Source of the DNA: a virus | IMG/VR virus record: IMGVR_UViG_3300020084_000018 | Span: 1-54,779 of that record | Length of the DNA stretch: 54,779 nt | Strand: one strand, 5' to 3' | Shown here: positions 41,939 to 50,229 of the stretch, one piece after another | Position numbering within the stretch: the stretch's first letter is position 1 | Layout of the letters: each line of letters begins with the position of its first letter | The notes under the pieces: generated by a model | The model's database searches: none | What the model was told of the DNA's origin: nothing | What the model saw: the letters and a program-made list of their open reading frames with translations, nothing else | Position numbers and translations under genes: made by a program

Positions 41939-42155
41939 TACTATAGTATTATTACTGATATGTATTATTAATAACTAATATAATATATATATATATCATC
42001 TATAGTATCATTACTATAGTAATGTAGGGACGACCTTGTAGCTTGTCAAGGGGTAGGTTCAAAATAAAGTTGTAGGCGTGACTCACGCGACACAAGAGTC
42101 ACTGTTGCGCCTATGACACACAACAAACAATCAACCTTGGAGGGGTTGTAGGTCC
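41937..42155. promoter_or_regulatory. Second CTATAG control region with a leftward promoter
   Basis: Palindrome AATACTATAGTATT (41937-41950), then a block (41953-42027) nearly identical to 32482-32553, including ATTACTATAGTAAT (42010-42023). This overlaps the -10 TACATT (42026-42021) of a leftward promoter whose -35 TTGACA is at 42049-42044, 17 bp away. The promoter points into the rightward genes, so it would make antisense RNA. A short hairpin (GTGACTC / GAGTCAC) lies at about 42077-42103. Confidence 0.7.
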
Positions 42156-42308
42156 ATGAACAAGACACTATATAACGCTAAGACTGGCTGGATTGTAGTC
42201 CATCTGTCCGCATACATTGCATGGCAGGGACACATCAGCGAGCTTCCCACCAAATATGAATCCTTGCTCTACAAAGGTCAAGAGCAACACTATTCACAAT
42301 CAGCTTAA
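42156..42308 (+). CDS. Small hypothetical protein, 50 aa
   Basis: Frame from ATG 42156 with TTGGAGGGGTTGTAGGTCC upstream. Contains KTGWIVVHLSAYIAWQGHI and a C-terminal helix. Not recognised. First gene after the regulatory region. Confidence 0.5.
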   Translation: MNKTLYNAKTGWIVVHLSAYIAWQGHISELPTKYESLLYKGQEQHYSQSA

Positions 42309-42317
42309 GGATAAAAA

Positions 42318-42686
42318 ATGAGTCTGTTTAAGATTAAAGATACCGAGAAATTCGGAACGGTTCTAGCTACTGACAGTAAAGGCATGAAAGTCTTTGAAGT
42401 CAAAGGTGGCGGTATTGAAGTTGTAAAAGCTGACCAGATCGAAGAAGTTCTTCCTTTCACTTTCAGTGTTAGCTTCGATCAATCCCAAAATGCCTCGGCT
42501 AAGGAATATCATTTCTTTGGTGAAGAAGGTCAGTTTAAGATTGGTGATCTACTGATCTATGATCAAGGTTTCCATCTTGGCTTCTGCCGTGTCACTGGCC
42601 TCGATACCAAAAACCGGAAAGCTACCAAACAATTCTCTGGTTACAAACTAGCTGCTACTCCTATTAACGCAACCGAGCAATTTTAA
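42318..42686 (+). CDS. Hypothetical protein, 122 aa
   Basis: Not recognised. Beta-rich, with short domain FGTVLATDSKGMKVFEVKGGG and a second FKIGDLLIYDQGFHLGFCRVTG, like paired small barrels. RBS AAGGATAAAAA upstream. Between the control region and the kinase. Confidence 0.6.
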   Translation: MSLFKIKDTEKFGTVLATDSKGMKVFEVKGGGIEVVKADQIEEVLPFTFSVSFDQSQNASAKEYHFFGEEGQFKIGDLLIYDQGFHLGFCRVTGLDTKNRKATKQFSGYKLAATPINATEQF

Positions 42687-42695
42687 GAGGGTCTA

Positions 42696-43085
42696 ATGAC
42701 CGACAACAAACTGTTTATTATTCGTGGACTTCCTGGTTCTGGTAAATCAACTTATGCCAAAGCACTTCTTGCAAATGGTATGGTTAGTCAACATCTGGAA
42801 GCAGATGAATTTATGACTGACGATCAGGGCAACTATAAGTTTGACCCTAGCATCCTACAGAAGTGTCACCAACAGTGCCAAATGTGGGTGAAATACTATC
42901 TAGATAAAGGTGAGAATGTTGCAGTTGCAAACACCTTTACTCGTAAATGGGAAATCGTGCCATACACTCGTATGGGTTATACCTTTGAAGTCATTACTAT
43001 GACCGGAGAATATAAGAACATTCACGGTGTTCCAGATCAAGTTATCAAACAAATGAAACATCGTTGGGAGAAGTGGCTTAACTAA
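42696..43085 (+). CDS. P-loop kinase (AAA_33 / polynucleotide-kinase-like)
   Basis: 129 residues with Walker A GLPGSGKST at 11-19, then HLEADEF and a WVKYYLDKGENVAVANTFTRKWE segment that matches small ATP-dependent kinases of the AAA_33 group, in which that region holds Walker B and the lid. Likely phosphorylates a nucleotide or nucleic-acid end. It shares one base with the HNH gene downstream. Confidence 0.75.
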   Translation: MTDNKLFIIRGLPGSGKSTYAKALLANGMVSQHLEADEFMTDDQGNYKFDPSILQKCHQQCQMWVKYYLDKGENVAVANTFTRKWEIVPYTRMGYTFEVITMTGEYKNIHGVPDQVIKQMKHRWEKWLN

Positions 43086-43564
43086 TGATAACACAATCTT
43101 TAATTAAAGAATACCTAACGTATCATGATGGCCACTTACATTGGATCAAAGATCGGCAGGGTTGTAAAGTCGGTGATTCATTTGGTGGACCCAATAATGG
43201 TTATATACGTGGTGGCTTCTTTGGTAAAAGATTTTATGAACATCGTCTTGTCTGGTTCTATCATCACGGAGAGTGGCCAATGTATTTAGATCATATCAAT
43301 GGTGATAGAACCGACAACAGAATTGAAAATCTAAGAGTGTGTACTCAACAGCAAAACACTTACAATACTCGATCAAGACCATTGTCAACATCTATCTATA
43401 AAGGTGTCCACTATAGGAAAGATACAGGAAAATGGGTTGCTCAATACACACACAATGGTAAAAACATTCATATTGGGTGTTTTAACGATGAAACAGATGC
43501 TTCAAATGCCTATAGGGCTGCTACAGAAGTATTACATAAGGATTTTGCCAATGAGCAAGTTTAA
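43085..43564 (+). CDS. HNH-AP2 homing endonuclease, paralogue 3
   Basis: 159 residues: YHDGHLHWIKDRQGCKVGD, YEHRLVWFYHHGEWP, core DHINGDRTDNRIENLR followed by Q-Q-N, then an AP2 domain (YKGVHYRKDTGKWVAQYTH). The most canonical HNH_3 core of the five. Starts on the last base of the kinase stop and overlaps the next gene by 14 nt, so it seems to have inserted between them without damage. Confidence 0.9.
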   Translation: MITQSLIKEYLTYHDGHLHWIKDRQGCKVGDSFGGPNNGYIRGGFFGKRFYEHRLVWFYHHGEWPMYLDHINGDRTDNRIENLRVCTQQQNTYNTRSRPLSTSIYKGVHYRKDTGKWVAQYTHNGKNIHIGCFNDETDASNAYRAATEVLHKDFANEQV

Positions 43565-43730
43565 TTTTAACCCTGATGCAACACAACGCGCACTAAAGTT
43601 TGTGCGTCAATTCCACCGCAATCGTATCCTACGGTTTCTTAAAGGTCGTCAGTTTAAGGACGTAGAAAATACTACGGACCTACAACGTAGCAAAGATATG
43701 ATGATTGCTCTTAACGAGGTAATCCAGTAA
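43551..43730 (+). CDS. Small basic hypothetical protein, 59 aa
   Basis: Start ATG 43551, since codons upstream lie inside the HNH gene. Basic helical protein, FNFNPDATQRALKFVRQFHR then RFLKGRQFKD. May bind nucleic acid. Not recognised. Confidence 0.55.
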   Translation: MSKFNFNPDATQRALKFVRQFHRNRILRFLKGRQFKDVENTTDLQRSKDMMIALNEVIQ

Positions 43731-43925
43731 ATGTATAGTAAGTTACTCGACTGGTGTATTAGCCAACCAAATTGGATTGGGTTTCCTATCTGGCTTGCTG
43801 CTAGTGTAGTTCTACCAACTATTCTGCTTTTGGCAATCCTGACTATTAGTCCTTGGATGCTACTAACGGTTCCTGTTATTTGGCTGATTGCTGTGGCTAT
43901 CCACTATAGTAAAAAAGGAAAGTAA
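43731..43925 (+). CDS. Small membrane protein, 64 aa, two spans
   Basis: Two hydrophobic segments (about 17-38 and 41-57) with a KKGK end. It sits just before the primase-helicase and shares one base with it. It may link replication to the membrane, or be an unrelated small early gene. Confidence 0.55.
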   Translation: MYSKLLDWCISQPNWIGFPIWLAASVVLPTILLLAILTISPWMLLTVPVIWLIAVAIHYSKKGK

Positions 43926-45550
43926 TGGAACTCAAACACAAACCGTGTCCTTTCTGTAGAAGCACAGACGCTTTTAGCTACTCTACAGAGAATGGTTTGT
44001 TCCGTTGTTTCTCGTGCGAGGCGACTCCATCTAAAAAAGGTGGACTCGTCTTCGACGGGAAAACACTGACAGCCTTTAAGGACAAGAAGCAAAAAGAGGA
44101 AAGTATTTACTTGGAACCATACGTCCGAAATTATCGGGGTATCAGTGAGAAGGTTATGAACCAAGTTGGCGCTTATTTCACTAAGACCGACGATGGAAAA
44201 GAAACCGTTCACTATGTTTATCCTAATGCGACTAAAAGTCGTCAGCTACCAAAGTATATTACCTGCCAAGGAACACTAGATGGTTTCTATGGTCAAGACG
44301 ATTACTCTGGTGGTAAAGTAATTACTATCACAGAAGGTGAGGAAGATCGGCTTTCGGTCATTCAGATTATGGGCGATTGGCCTGTTGTGTCTGTCCCTAA
44401 TGCTGCACCTTCTAAAGACTTCTGGAAGAACGCTAGGGAATACCTTGGCAACTTTGAGAAGATCGTTCTGTCCATTGATAACGATGAACCCGGTGATAAG
44501 CTAGTTGAGAAATTCTTCCGGCTATTTCCAGGAAAAGTATATCGTATCAATCATGGCTCCTACAAAGATGCTAACGAGTTTCTTCTAGCAGGGGCAGGAC
44601 AAGATTATAAGTCTGCATGGTGGAACGCTCAGAAGGTTAAGCCTGACGGAGTTAATACTACAGCAGAAGACTTCCTAAAGGTATATGACGAGACACCAAA
44701 CTATGAATACTTTAAGACAGGAATTGCTGGCCTTGATGAAAAGATGCTTGGCATTCATAAGGGCGCTTTTACGATGGTTCTTGCGCCTACTGGAATCGGG
44801 AAAACAGAGTTCTTTCGCTACCTAGAGCATCAATGCTACAAGAATAGTGAATACTCGTTTGCCTTCTGTCATGGCGAAGAAACAGAACTTCGTTCTCTAT
44901 TGGGTCTAGCATCGTATGAGCTACAAACTAGCGTCATTCGTAAAGACTTGATTGAGGAAAAGGGTCTGGACAAAGAAGTTCGGGAGACACTAAAGAAGTT
45001 TGGTGAGAGCGAAAGACTATATCAGTTCAAGATTGCCCTAGATGCTGACGTGGACGATATTGTAGAGGAAATCACTTTCTTGGCTACTGCTATGGGCGTA
45101 GATTTCTTCTTCATTGAGCCTATTCAGGACTTCATTAGCGGTGATACCTCCACTAAGGAAAACAAACTTACAGACTTGGCTAACAAGATGAAACGTATGT
45201 GTCCTGAGTTGAACATTGGTATCGTAGTAATTGCACACGCTAACGAAGATGGGGATGCGAAATACTGTAAGTCTCTTACCCAATCAGCAGCGTTTGAAAT
45301 TGTTCTTTCCCGTGATACGGAGTCAGATGATCCAGAAATTAAGAACACAACTCACGTTAACGTGGGCAGGAAGAACCGCACGGGCGGGGGCTCAGGGCCA
45401 GCGGGCAGCTTGACGTTCAACCTTGACTCGTATAGCTTGACTCCTGTTGACCGTGTGACCGAATCAGCCCCTAGCAAGGCTGGCAAGAAACAAAGTGTCA
45501 TAGTTCGGGGCAACAATCCCAAAGACATTGAAGATGAGATTCCATTTTAG
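43925..45550 (+). CDS. Primase-helicase (T7 gp4-like)
   Basis: 541 residues. Zinc finger CPFC at 8-11 with CFSC at 28-31; Toprim domain with E138 (ITEGEED) and DND at 185-187; RecA-like helicase with Walker A APTGIGKT at 287-294, FFFIEPIQDF as the Walker B region, and IVVIAHAN. The helicase threads one strand while the primase makes RNA starts for the phage polymerase. The C-terminus is acidic and ends in an aromatic residue, as gp4 does for polymerase contact. Confidence 0.93.
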   Translation: MELKHKPCPFCRSTDAFSYSTENGLFRCFSCEATPSKKGGLVFDGKTLTAFKDKKQKEESIYLEPYVRNYRGISEKVMNQVGAYFTKTDDGKETVHYVYPNATKSRQLPKYITCQGTLDGFYGQDDYSGGKVITITEGEEDRLSVIQIMGDWPVVSVPNAAPSKDFWKNAREYLGNFEKIVLSIDNDEPGDKLVEKFFRLFPGKVYRINHGSYKDANEFLLAGAGQDYKSAWWNAQKVKPDGVNTTAEDFLKVYDETPNYEYFKTGIAGLDEKMLGIHKGAFTMVLAPTGIGKTEFFRYLEHQCYKNSEYSFAFCHGEETELRSLLGLASYELQTSVIRKDLIEEKGLDKEVRETLKKFGESERLYQFKIALDADVDDIVEEITFLATAMGVDFFFIEPIQDFISGDTSTKENKLTDLANKMKRMCPELNIGIVVIAHANEDGDAKYCKSLTQSAAFEIVLSRDTESDDPEIKNTTHVNVGRKNRTGGGSGPAGSLTFNLDSYSLTPVDRVTESAPSKAGKKQSVIVRGNNPKDIEDEIPF

Positions 45551-45579
45551 GAATTTCTGTGGTAACGAAAGGATAAAGT

Positions 45580-45921
45580 ATGCGGCAACCACTATACAAG
45601 TTCGGTGATCGTTTCTGCAAAGAAGTTACAGCGGAAGTCATGGGAAGCAAGATCAGCGGAACTGCCTACGTTTTTGTAACCGGAATTAGTTTGCACTCTA
45701 CAATGCAGGGAAACGAGTTTAGGTATAAGCTTTCCAACAATATGCCTCAAGCTTACTCTGAGCCTCAAACAGTAGAACATTCTATCTCAGAACAACAACT
45801 AACGAGAATGTGGCAACTAGCTAACCCTGTTGCAGATGCACCTATTTATATTCCACCAGTAACGGAGCCTGATAATGACAATGCAGACGGAATTTCAGAA
45901 GTGGTATCTGAGGAACCTTGA
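45580..45921 (+). CDS. Hypothetical protein, 113 aa
   Basis: Not recognised. Beta-rich front (YKFGDRFCKEVTAEVMGSKI, YVFVTGISLH) and an acidic, proline-rich tail. Lies in the replication operon between helicase and polymerase. Confidence 0.6.
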   Translation: MRQPLYKFGDRFCKEVTAEVMGSKISGTAYVFVTGISLHSTMQGNEFRYKLSNNMPQAYSEPQTVEHSISEQQLTRMWQLANPVADAPIYIPPVTEPDNDNADGISEVVSEEP

Positions 45922-46075
45922 GCGTGAACTAGTTGACAAGTTCTACGAAGAAAGGTTTGACCTTACTTATGTAGAGACTATCCTGGAAATGGCTTTTGAT
46001 GCTGGAAGGGATTTTGGATATACAGAAGGTTATGCTGATGGTAGTTCAGATGGTTATGTTAGTAGGTCCAGTTAA
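45875..46075 (+). CDS. Hypothetical small protein, 66 aa
   Basis: Not recognised. Starts at ATG 45875 or 45881, overlapping the previous gene. Helical (EFQKWYLRNLERELVDKFYE), then a glycine-tyrosine run YTEGYADGSSDGYV. Shares one base with the polymerase exonuclease gene. Confidence 0.5.
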   Translation: MTMQTEFQKWYLRNLERELVDKFYEERFDLTYVETILEMAFDAGRDFGYTEGYADGSSDGYVSRSS

Positions 46076-46536
46076 TGTTTGAATATGTCTTCGACCTAGA
46101 GGCTGATGGACTTCTGGACACTATCACTAAAATCCATTGTCTGTCCTACAAGAGAGTAGATGGGGATAAGGCGTATACGATATATGACCCTGATGAAATG
46201 GTAAGATTTTTTAATCCGCCAGATTGTTCCACAAACATTTACATCGGACACCATATCATAGGGTATGACTTCAAAGCCCTAAAGAAAATCTACGGTATCG
46301 AGCGGCCTAAATATCTGGTCGATACATTGGGACTATCGTGGTATCTTCATCCTGACAGGGCAGAACACGGCCTAGAAAGTTATGGTGAGGACTATGGAGT
46401 TCCTAAACCAAAGATCAACGATTGGCACAACCTTACCATTGAGGAATATACCAATCGTTGTGAGACTGATGTAGAAATCAACCGCAGACTGTGGCTTGAC
46501 CTAAAACGTAAATTGCAAAAAATCTATTCGGAGTGA
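46075..46536 (+). CDS. DNA polymerase I-family, piece 1: 3'-5' exonuclease domain
   Basis: 153 residues. FDLEADGL (D7, E9) is Exo I, GHHIIGYDFKALK is the Exo II region (D near 69), and EYTNRCETDVEIN is Exo III (Y...D). This is the DnaQ-like proofreading domain of T7-type family A polymerases, ending at RKLQKIYSE where a whole enzyme would continue into the thumb. The rest of the polymerase restarts at 47529. RBS not obvious; coupled by TAATG to the gene before. Confidence 0.88.
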   Translation: MFEYVFDLEADGLLDTITKIHCLSYKRVDGDKAYTIYDPDEMVRFFNPPDCSTNIYIGHHIIGYDFKALKKIYGIERPKYLVDTLGLSWYLHPDRAEHGLESYGEDYGVPKPKINDWHNLTIEEYTNRCETDVEINRRLWLDLKRKLQKIYSE

Positions 46537-46540
46537 GTTA

Positions 46541-47539
46541 ATGCAGTTCGACAAATACAAAGAGTTTTACAACGCAATTGTGCCACCACTAGCTGCGTCT
46601 GATGTTAGAACTGACGATGATCTTTACAATAAGATTGCTAACTGTGCTTGCATTTATGACTTTTGGTGTGAAGGTTTTCGTCAAGGGATATTCGATAGTG
46701 AACTTGACCACTACTACCAAGTAGATGCAGAGTTCTATCGTAAAATCCGAACTTTCTACAAACTATACTCCCCCGTAATTAAGCCCGAACTAGCTACTGT
46801 TGGTGAGATTGAGATTAACGTTATCAATAAACGACTAGAGCGCACGGGTAAAAAGACTAACGTCAAGATCGGTCGTGCTTTGGGTCTAATCGCACCTTTC
46901 CTTACTGACAGGAATAAAGAGTCTATTGCCACTTGGGTTAAGGATACCTACTCACCGCTAGACCTGAACTTCAATATGGTTGAAACAGGTTTTGAAGATA
47001 TTGTGACCATGAGGCAACGTCGAGCCACGCATTTTAATACTACCAAGTATTTCAAGCAGATCGACAACTCCTGTATGCGACATGCCAAACACTATTTTGG
47101 TTTAGAGAAATATCATCCCTATACTGCTTACGAGAGTGGTGACTTCCTTCTAGCTTATGCGACGGATGAGGAAAACAAACTTGCAGGTAGGGCTCTAGTT
47201 CACAAAGACAGTAAGACATTCTCTGCTATCTACGGAGTATCTAAACCTGCTGTTGATTTCATCCACGAGAAGCTAAAGACAGAAGGTTATCGCTTTGTAG
47301 ATGAGGAAGGTATGGCTTGGGAGGGTGCTAAACTTCTTCACTTAATTGATGATTGGGAAAACCCTGATGATCCAGATGAACATGGAGAAGTGGTTATTGC
47401 TCCTTATGTAGATTTCTGGGACAGTGAGGAAGCCTACACAGATGGGGAATATATTCATCTAGTTAACGAACGCCCCGACGATGGAAAGAAATACAAGAGA
47501 TTGGATATGTGCTTTGCGGAAGGATTTAATGAACTCTAA
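46541..47539 (+). CDS. Large unknown phage protein, paralogue B, inserted within the polymerase locus
   Basis: 332 residues, family not recognised, homologous to 38894-40138: KTNVKIGRALGLIAPFLTD, DNSCMRHAKHYFGLEKYHP, YTAYESGDFLLAY and GMAWEGAKLLHLIDD all have counterparts there. It lacks the cysteine-rich tail of paralogue A. It lies between pieces 1 and 2 of the polymerase and overlaps piece 2 by 11 nt. Confidence 0.75.
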   Translation: MQFDKYKEFYNAIVPPLAASDVRTDDDLYNKIANCACIYDFWCEGFRQGIFDSELDHYYQVDAEFYRKIRTFYKLYSPVIKPELATVGEIEINVINKRLERTGKKTNVKIGRALGLIAPFLTDRNKESIATWVKDTYSPLDLNFNMVETGFEDIVTMRQRRATHFNTTKYFKQIDNSCMRHAKHYFGLEKYHPYTAYESGDFLLAYATDEENKLAGRALVHKDSKTFSAIYGVSKPAVDFIHEKLKTEGYRFVDEEGMAWEGAKLLHLIDDWENPDDPDEHGEVVIAPYVDFWDSEEAYTDGEYIHLVNERPDDGKKYKRLDMCFAEGFNEL

Positions 47540-48491
47540 TTTAACAGACGACCAATGGCGTATTATCCGATACCTTAATTTCAAACTAGATTGTCTTGCA
47601 GACCAAGAGGAATACGGACTAGCTATTGATGAAGAAGGTATCCGGCGTCATATTCAGACACTGGAAAGCCAGAAAGACCCTATCATTGCATCGCTTAAAG
47701 AAGCAATGCCAAAGGTTCCTCAATACCGTATCAAGAGCAAGCCTAAAGCGACACACAAGAAGGATGGTTCTCTTTCCAAACTAGGAGAGGAATGGTATAG
47801 GCTCCTTCGCGTAAATAAGCTACCAATTAACTATGACGGTGATCTACAAATCCTAGTGGGGGAACTTGAACCAAATCCAGGTTCCTCTACACAAGTTAAA
47901 GATTGGTTGTTTAGTATGGGTTGGGAGCCCTGCACCTTTAAGTATGTCAGGAACAAAGAGACAGGAGAGGAAAAGCAAGTTGAGCAAGTCAGATACTCAA
48001 GCCCAAGCAGCCCAAGGAAAGGGGAACTTACCGAGTCCGTTCTACGCCTTAAAGCAACAAATCCAGCAATCGAATACCTTGAGAAGATCACTGTTATCAA
48101 CCATCGCATATCAGTATTCGAGGGGTTCCTTAACGCGAAAAGAGAAGGACGAGCTTACCCTTATGTTGTGGCGGGGGCAGGGGGCTTTACAAACACGCTA
48201 AGGTTTAAGCACCGCGTTCCAGTTGTTAACCTTCCAAAAGTTGGCAAAGCATGGGGCGAGGAAATCAGGGGGTCGATTGTAGCTAAACCCAATAAAGTAT
48301 TTTTGGGAAGTGATATGGTATCCCTTGAAAGCACAACCAAGCGTCACTATATGTTTCCGTATGACCCTGACTATGTAGCGGAAATGAGTCAAGAGGGTTT
48401 TGACGAGCATCTCGACCTTTCTGCGTTTGCTGGTTCAATTACAAGAGATGAACTAGAATTCTATAAGTGGTATTCTAAGAATGGGGACTAA
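47529..48491 (+). CDS. DNA polymerase I-family, piece 2: thumb and palm with motif A
   Basis: 320 residues from ATG 47529 (AAGGA upstream). Starts with the thumb (IIRYLNFKLDCLADQEEYGLAID) and reaches the palm: NTLRFKHRVPVVNLPK, then motif A FLGSDMVSLEST with the metal-binding D262 and E267. It ends EFYKWYSKNGD, just where an intact enzyme leads into the fingers. The stop overlaps the start of an endonuclease VII-like gene by 11 nt. Confidence 0.9.
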   Translation: MNSNLTDDQWRIIRYLNFKLDCLADQEEYGLAIDEEGIRRHIQTLESQKDPIIASLKEAMPKVPQYRIKSKPKATHKKDGSLSKLGEEWYRLLRVNKLPINYDGDLQILVGELEPNPGSSTQVKDWLFSMGWEPCTFKYVRNKETGEEKQVEQVRYSSPSSPRKGELTESVLRLKATNPAIEYLEKITVINHRISVFEGFLNAKREGRAYPYVVAGAGGFTNTLRFKHRVPVVNLPKVGKAWGEEIRGSIVAKPNKVFLGSDMVSLESTTKRHYMFPYDPDYVAEMSQEGFDEHLDLSAFAGSITRDELEFYKWYSKNGD

Positions 48492-48915
48492 ACGTAGACT
48501 ACAGCAAAGAGATATGACGGCAAGGCCAAGCAGGTATCCGCAGGGTAACTTTAATTCTAAGAGTTGCAAATGGTGTTTTGCAGGTTTTGAACCTCAAGCC
48601 CCAAGTCATTTATACTGTTCTCAAGTATGCGCTGACGATGCTTACACAAACAGATACTATAAAAGAAAGTATAATATCGGTCTTAAAGAAGTTAGAGCAA
48701 TGTATGATGAACAAAATGGTACGTGTGCTATCTGTAAAACTGTTGGATTTAAGATGCTAGATAGTCATATGTCAGGAATGAACCTCGATCATTGCCATGA
48801 TACAGGTAAGGTCAGGGGGCTTCTCTGTCATAATTGTAATAGAGGTCTAGGACTATTTCAGGACGATCCCACATTACTAGATAGTGCTGCTGTTTATATA
48901 AGGTCACATAAATGA
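48481..48915 (+). CDS. Endonuclease VII-like HNH nuclease splitting the polymerase
   Basis: 144 residues. Two N-terminal zinc-type cysteine pairs (CKWC and CSQVC), then CAIC at 82-85, DHCH at 103-106 and CHNC at 116-119. Related to the 1666-2085 gene. It overlaps piece 2 of the polymerase at its start and piece 3 at its end (ATGA), with no intron-like RNA around it, so this is a freestanding insertion and not a spliced element. Confidence 0.88.
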   Translation: MGTKRRLQQRDMTARPSRYPQGNFNSKSCKWCFAGFEPQAPSHLYCSQVCADDAYTNRYYKRKYNIGLKEVRAMYDEQNGTCAICKTVGFKMLDSHMSGMNLDHCHDTGKVRGLLCHNCNRGLGLFQDDPTLLDSAAVYIRSHK

Positions 48916-49475
48916 CAGTTGAGGAAATGAAACGGCTTCCAAAAGAAGAACAATACTCCATATTTAAGAGGCTTAAAGAGCAACGAAGTAACTATAAAGT
49001 TGTAAACTATAGCGCAGTATATGGAGTTGGTGCAGCTAAATTAGCTAGAGAAAGTGGGCTATCAACATCTTCTGCTAAAGCACTTCTTGTTGCCTACTGG
49101 GAACGAAACTGGTCAGTTAAAGAAATTGCAAAAGATCAAGTGGTAAAAACCCTCAAAGATGGTTCCATGTGGCTACAAAATCCAGTTAGCGGCCTCTGGC
49201 ACTCTTTGCGATACGAGAAAGATATTTTCAGCACTCTCAACCAATCAACAGGCGTGTATTGCTTTGACTCGTTTGTGGCGTATGCTAAATCTTTAGGTGT
49301 TATCATTCCAATGCAATACCATGATGAAGTCCTAGTTGAGTGTGATGAAGATAAGGTTGAAGAGACTAAAGAAAAGTTGAAAGAAGCTATTAGAAAAACT
49401 AATGAAAAAGTTAGGTTAAATGTCCAACTGGCTATTGACTATAACGTGGGTGTTAACTACGCAGAGGTTCATTAA
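48912..49475 (+). CDS. DNA polymerase I-family, piece 3: fingers and palm with motifs B and C
   Basis: 187 residues. R25, K29 and YG at 37-38 in RSNYKVVNYSAVYG are motif B (the O helix that binds dNTP), and HDE at 137-139 in MQYHDEVLVE is motif C with the second catalytic Asp. It ends NYAEVH, a natural family A terminus. With pieces 1 and 2 it would rebuild a T7-like polymerase of about 660 residues by non-covalent assembly. Confidence 0.9.
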   Translation: MTVEEMKRLPKEEQYSIFKRLKEQRSNYKVVNYSAVYGVGAAKLARESGLSTSSAKALLVAYWERNWSVKEIAKDQVVKTLKDGSMWLQNPVSGLWHSLRYEKDIFSTLNQSTGVYCFDSFVAYAKSLGVIIPMQYHDEVLVECDEDKVEETKEKLKEAIRKTNEKVRLNVQLAIDYNVGVNYAEVH

Positions 49476-49969
49476 TGCTAACTCAAGAAGAAGTCAGAAA
49501 ACTATTTAGTTATAGCGACGGCCAACTGTTCTGGGTTAACCCCACAAGTCGTAAATTGAAGCCAGGCCAACTAGCAGGCTCTAAGTCTACAAGATACTGG
49601 ATGATTAAGTATAAGGGTAAGTCTTACAAAAGAAGTAGGCTTGTTTGGCTCTACCACTACAATACACTTCCTACTGTAGTAGAGCATAAAGATAAAAATA
49701 GTTTTAACGACAACATTAATAATCTTAGGGCAGCTGACCAGCAGTTAAATATGTTTAATAGAGGTGCTTGCAAAGGTAGCAGTTCTAAATTTAAAGGTGT
49801 CTCTAGGAACAATGGTAGGGGTAAAAATTGGAAAGCCGAGTGCCGCGTAGGCGGAAACCATTTTTACTTGGGTTTATTTGAAACAGAACAGGAGGCTGCA
49901 AAGGCTTACGATGATTTTACAAACAGCATACACAAAGATTTTCAATTCCCCAATTCAGCGGTCCACTGA
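49475..49969 (+). CDS. HNH-AP2 homing endonuclease, paralogue 4
   Basis: 164 residues: FSYSDGQLFWVNPTSRKLK, YKRSRLVWLYHYNTLP, core EHKDKNSFNDNINNLR (Glu replaces the usual first Asp), Q-Q-L-N, then AP2 (FKGVSRNNGRGKNWKAECRV). Starts on the last base of the polymerase stop. It seems to have inserted right after piece 3 and next to a displaced small gene. Confidence 0.88.
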   Translation: MLTQEEVRKLFSYSDGQLFWVNPTSRKLKPGQLAGSKSTRYWMIKYKGKSYKRSRLVWLYHYNTLPTVVEHKDKNSFNDNINNLRAADQQLNMFNRGACKGSSSKFKGVSRNNGRGKNWKAECRVGGNHFYLGLFETEQEAAKAYDDFTNSIHKDFQFPNSAVH

Positions 49970-50003
49970 TAAAGATGATTTTGACATTCCTCTAGAGTTT
50001 CGT

Positions 50004-50132
50004 ATGACCCGCGAGGAAATGGAAGATGATCTAATGTCAGAATACTCCATGACAGATATGACTTGGGATGAACTACTAGAGCAAATGGATATGATTGAGG
50101 CTATGTTCGATGGAAAAGAAGAAGCCAATTAA
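50004..50132 (+). CDS. Small acidic hypothetical protein, about 42 aa
   Basis: ATG 50004 is the first credible start after the HNH gene; open codons further upstream (DKDDFDIPLEF) keep the same acidic style, so the original start may have been displaced by the HNH insertion. Helical and strongly acidic (REEMEDDLMSEYSMTDMTWD). Not recognised. Confidence 0.5.
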   Translation: MTREEMEDDLMSEYSMTDMTWDELLEQMDMIEAMFDGKEEAN

Positions 50133-50229
50133 AAGAATGAGTGCCGATGAGGCAATGAAGTATACACTAGAAAAACATAAAGAACTTCTAAAATATTTAA
50201 GCAAAAGGAAAATACATGAGCACTACTAA
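50110..50229 (+). CDS. Small basic hypothetical protein, 39 aa
   Basis: Frame overlapping both neighbours. Basic and helical (EKKKPIKRMSADEAMKYTLE). Ribosome site weak. Could be an expressed micropeptide or an accidental frame. Confidence 0.4.
   Translation: MEKKKPIKRMSADEAMKYTLEKHKELLKYLSKRKIHEHY

Noticed and set aside
49945-49975. Ending of HNH paralogue 4 (NSAVH) resembling the polymerase end (NYAEVH), as a co-conversion duplication
   Set aside because: Only a few residues match and the base-level match is poor; not enough to claim duplication.
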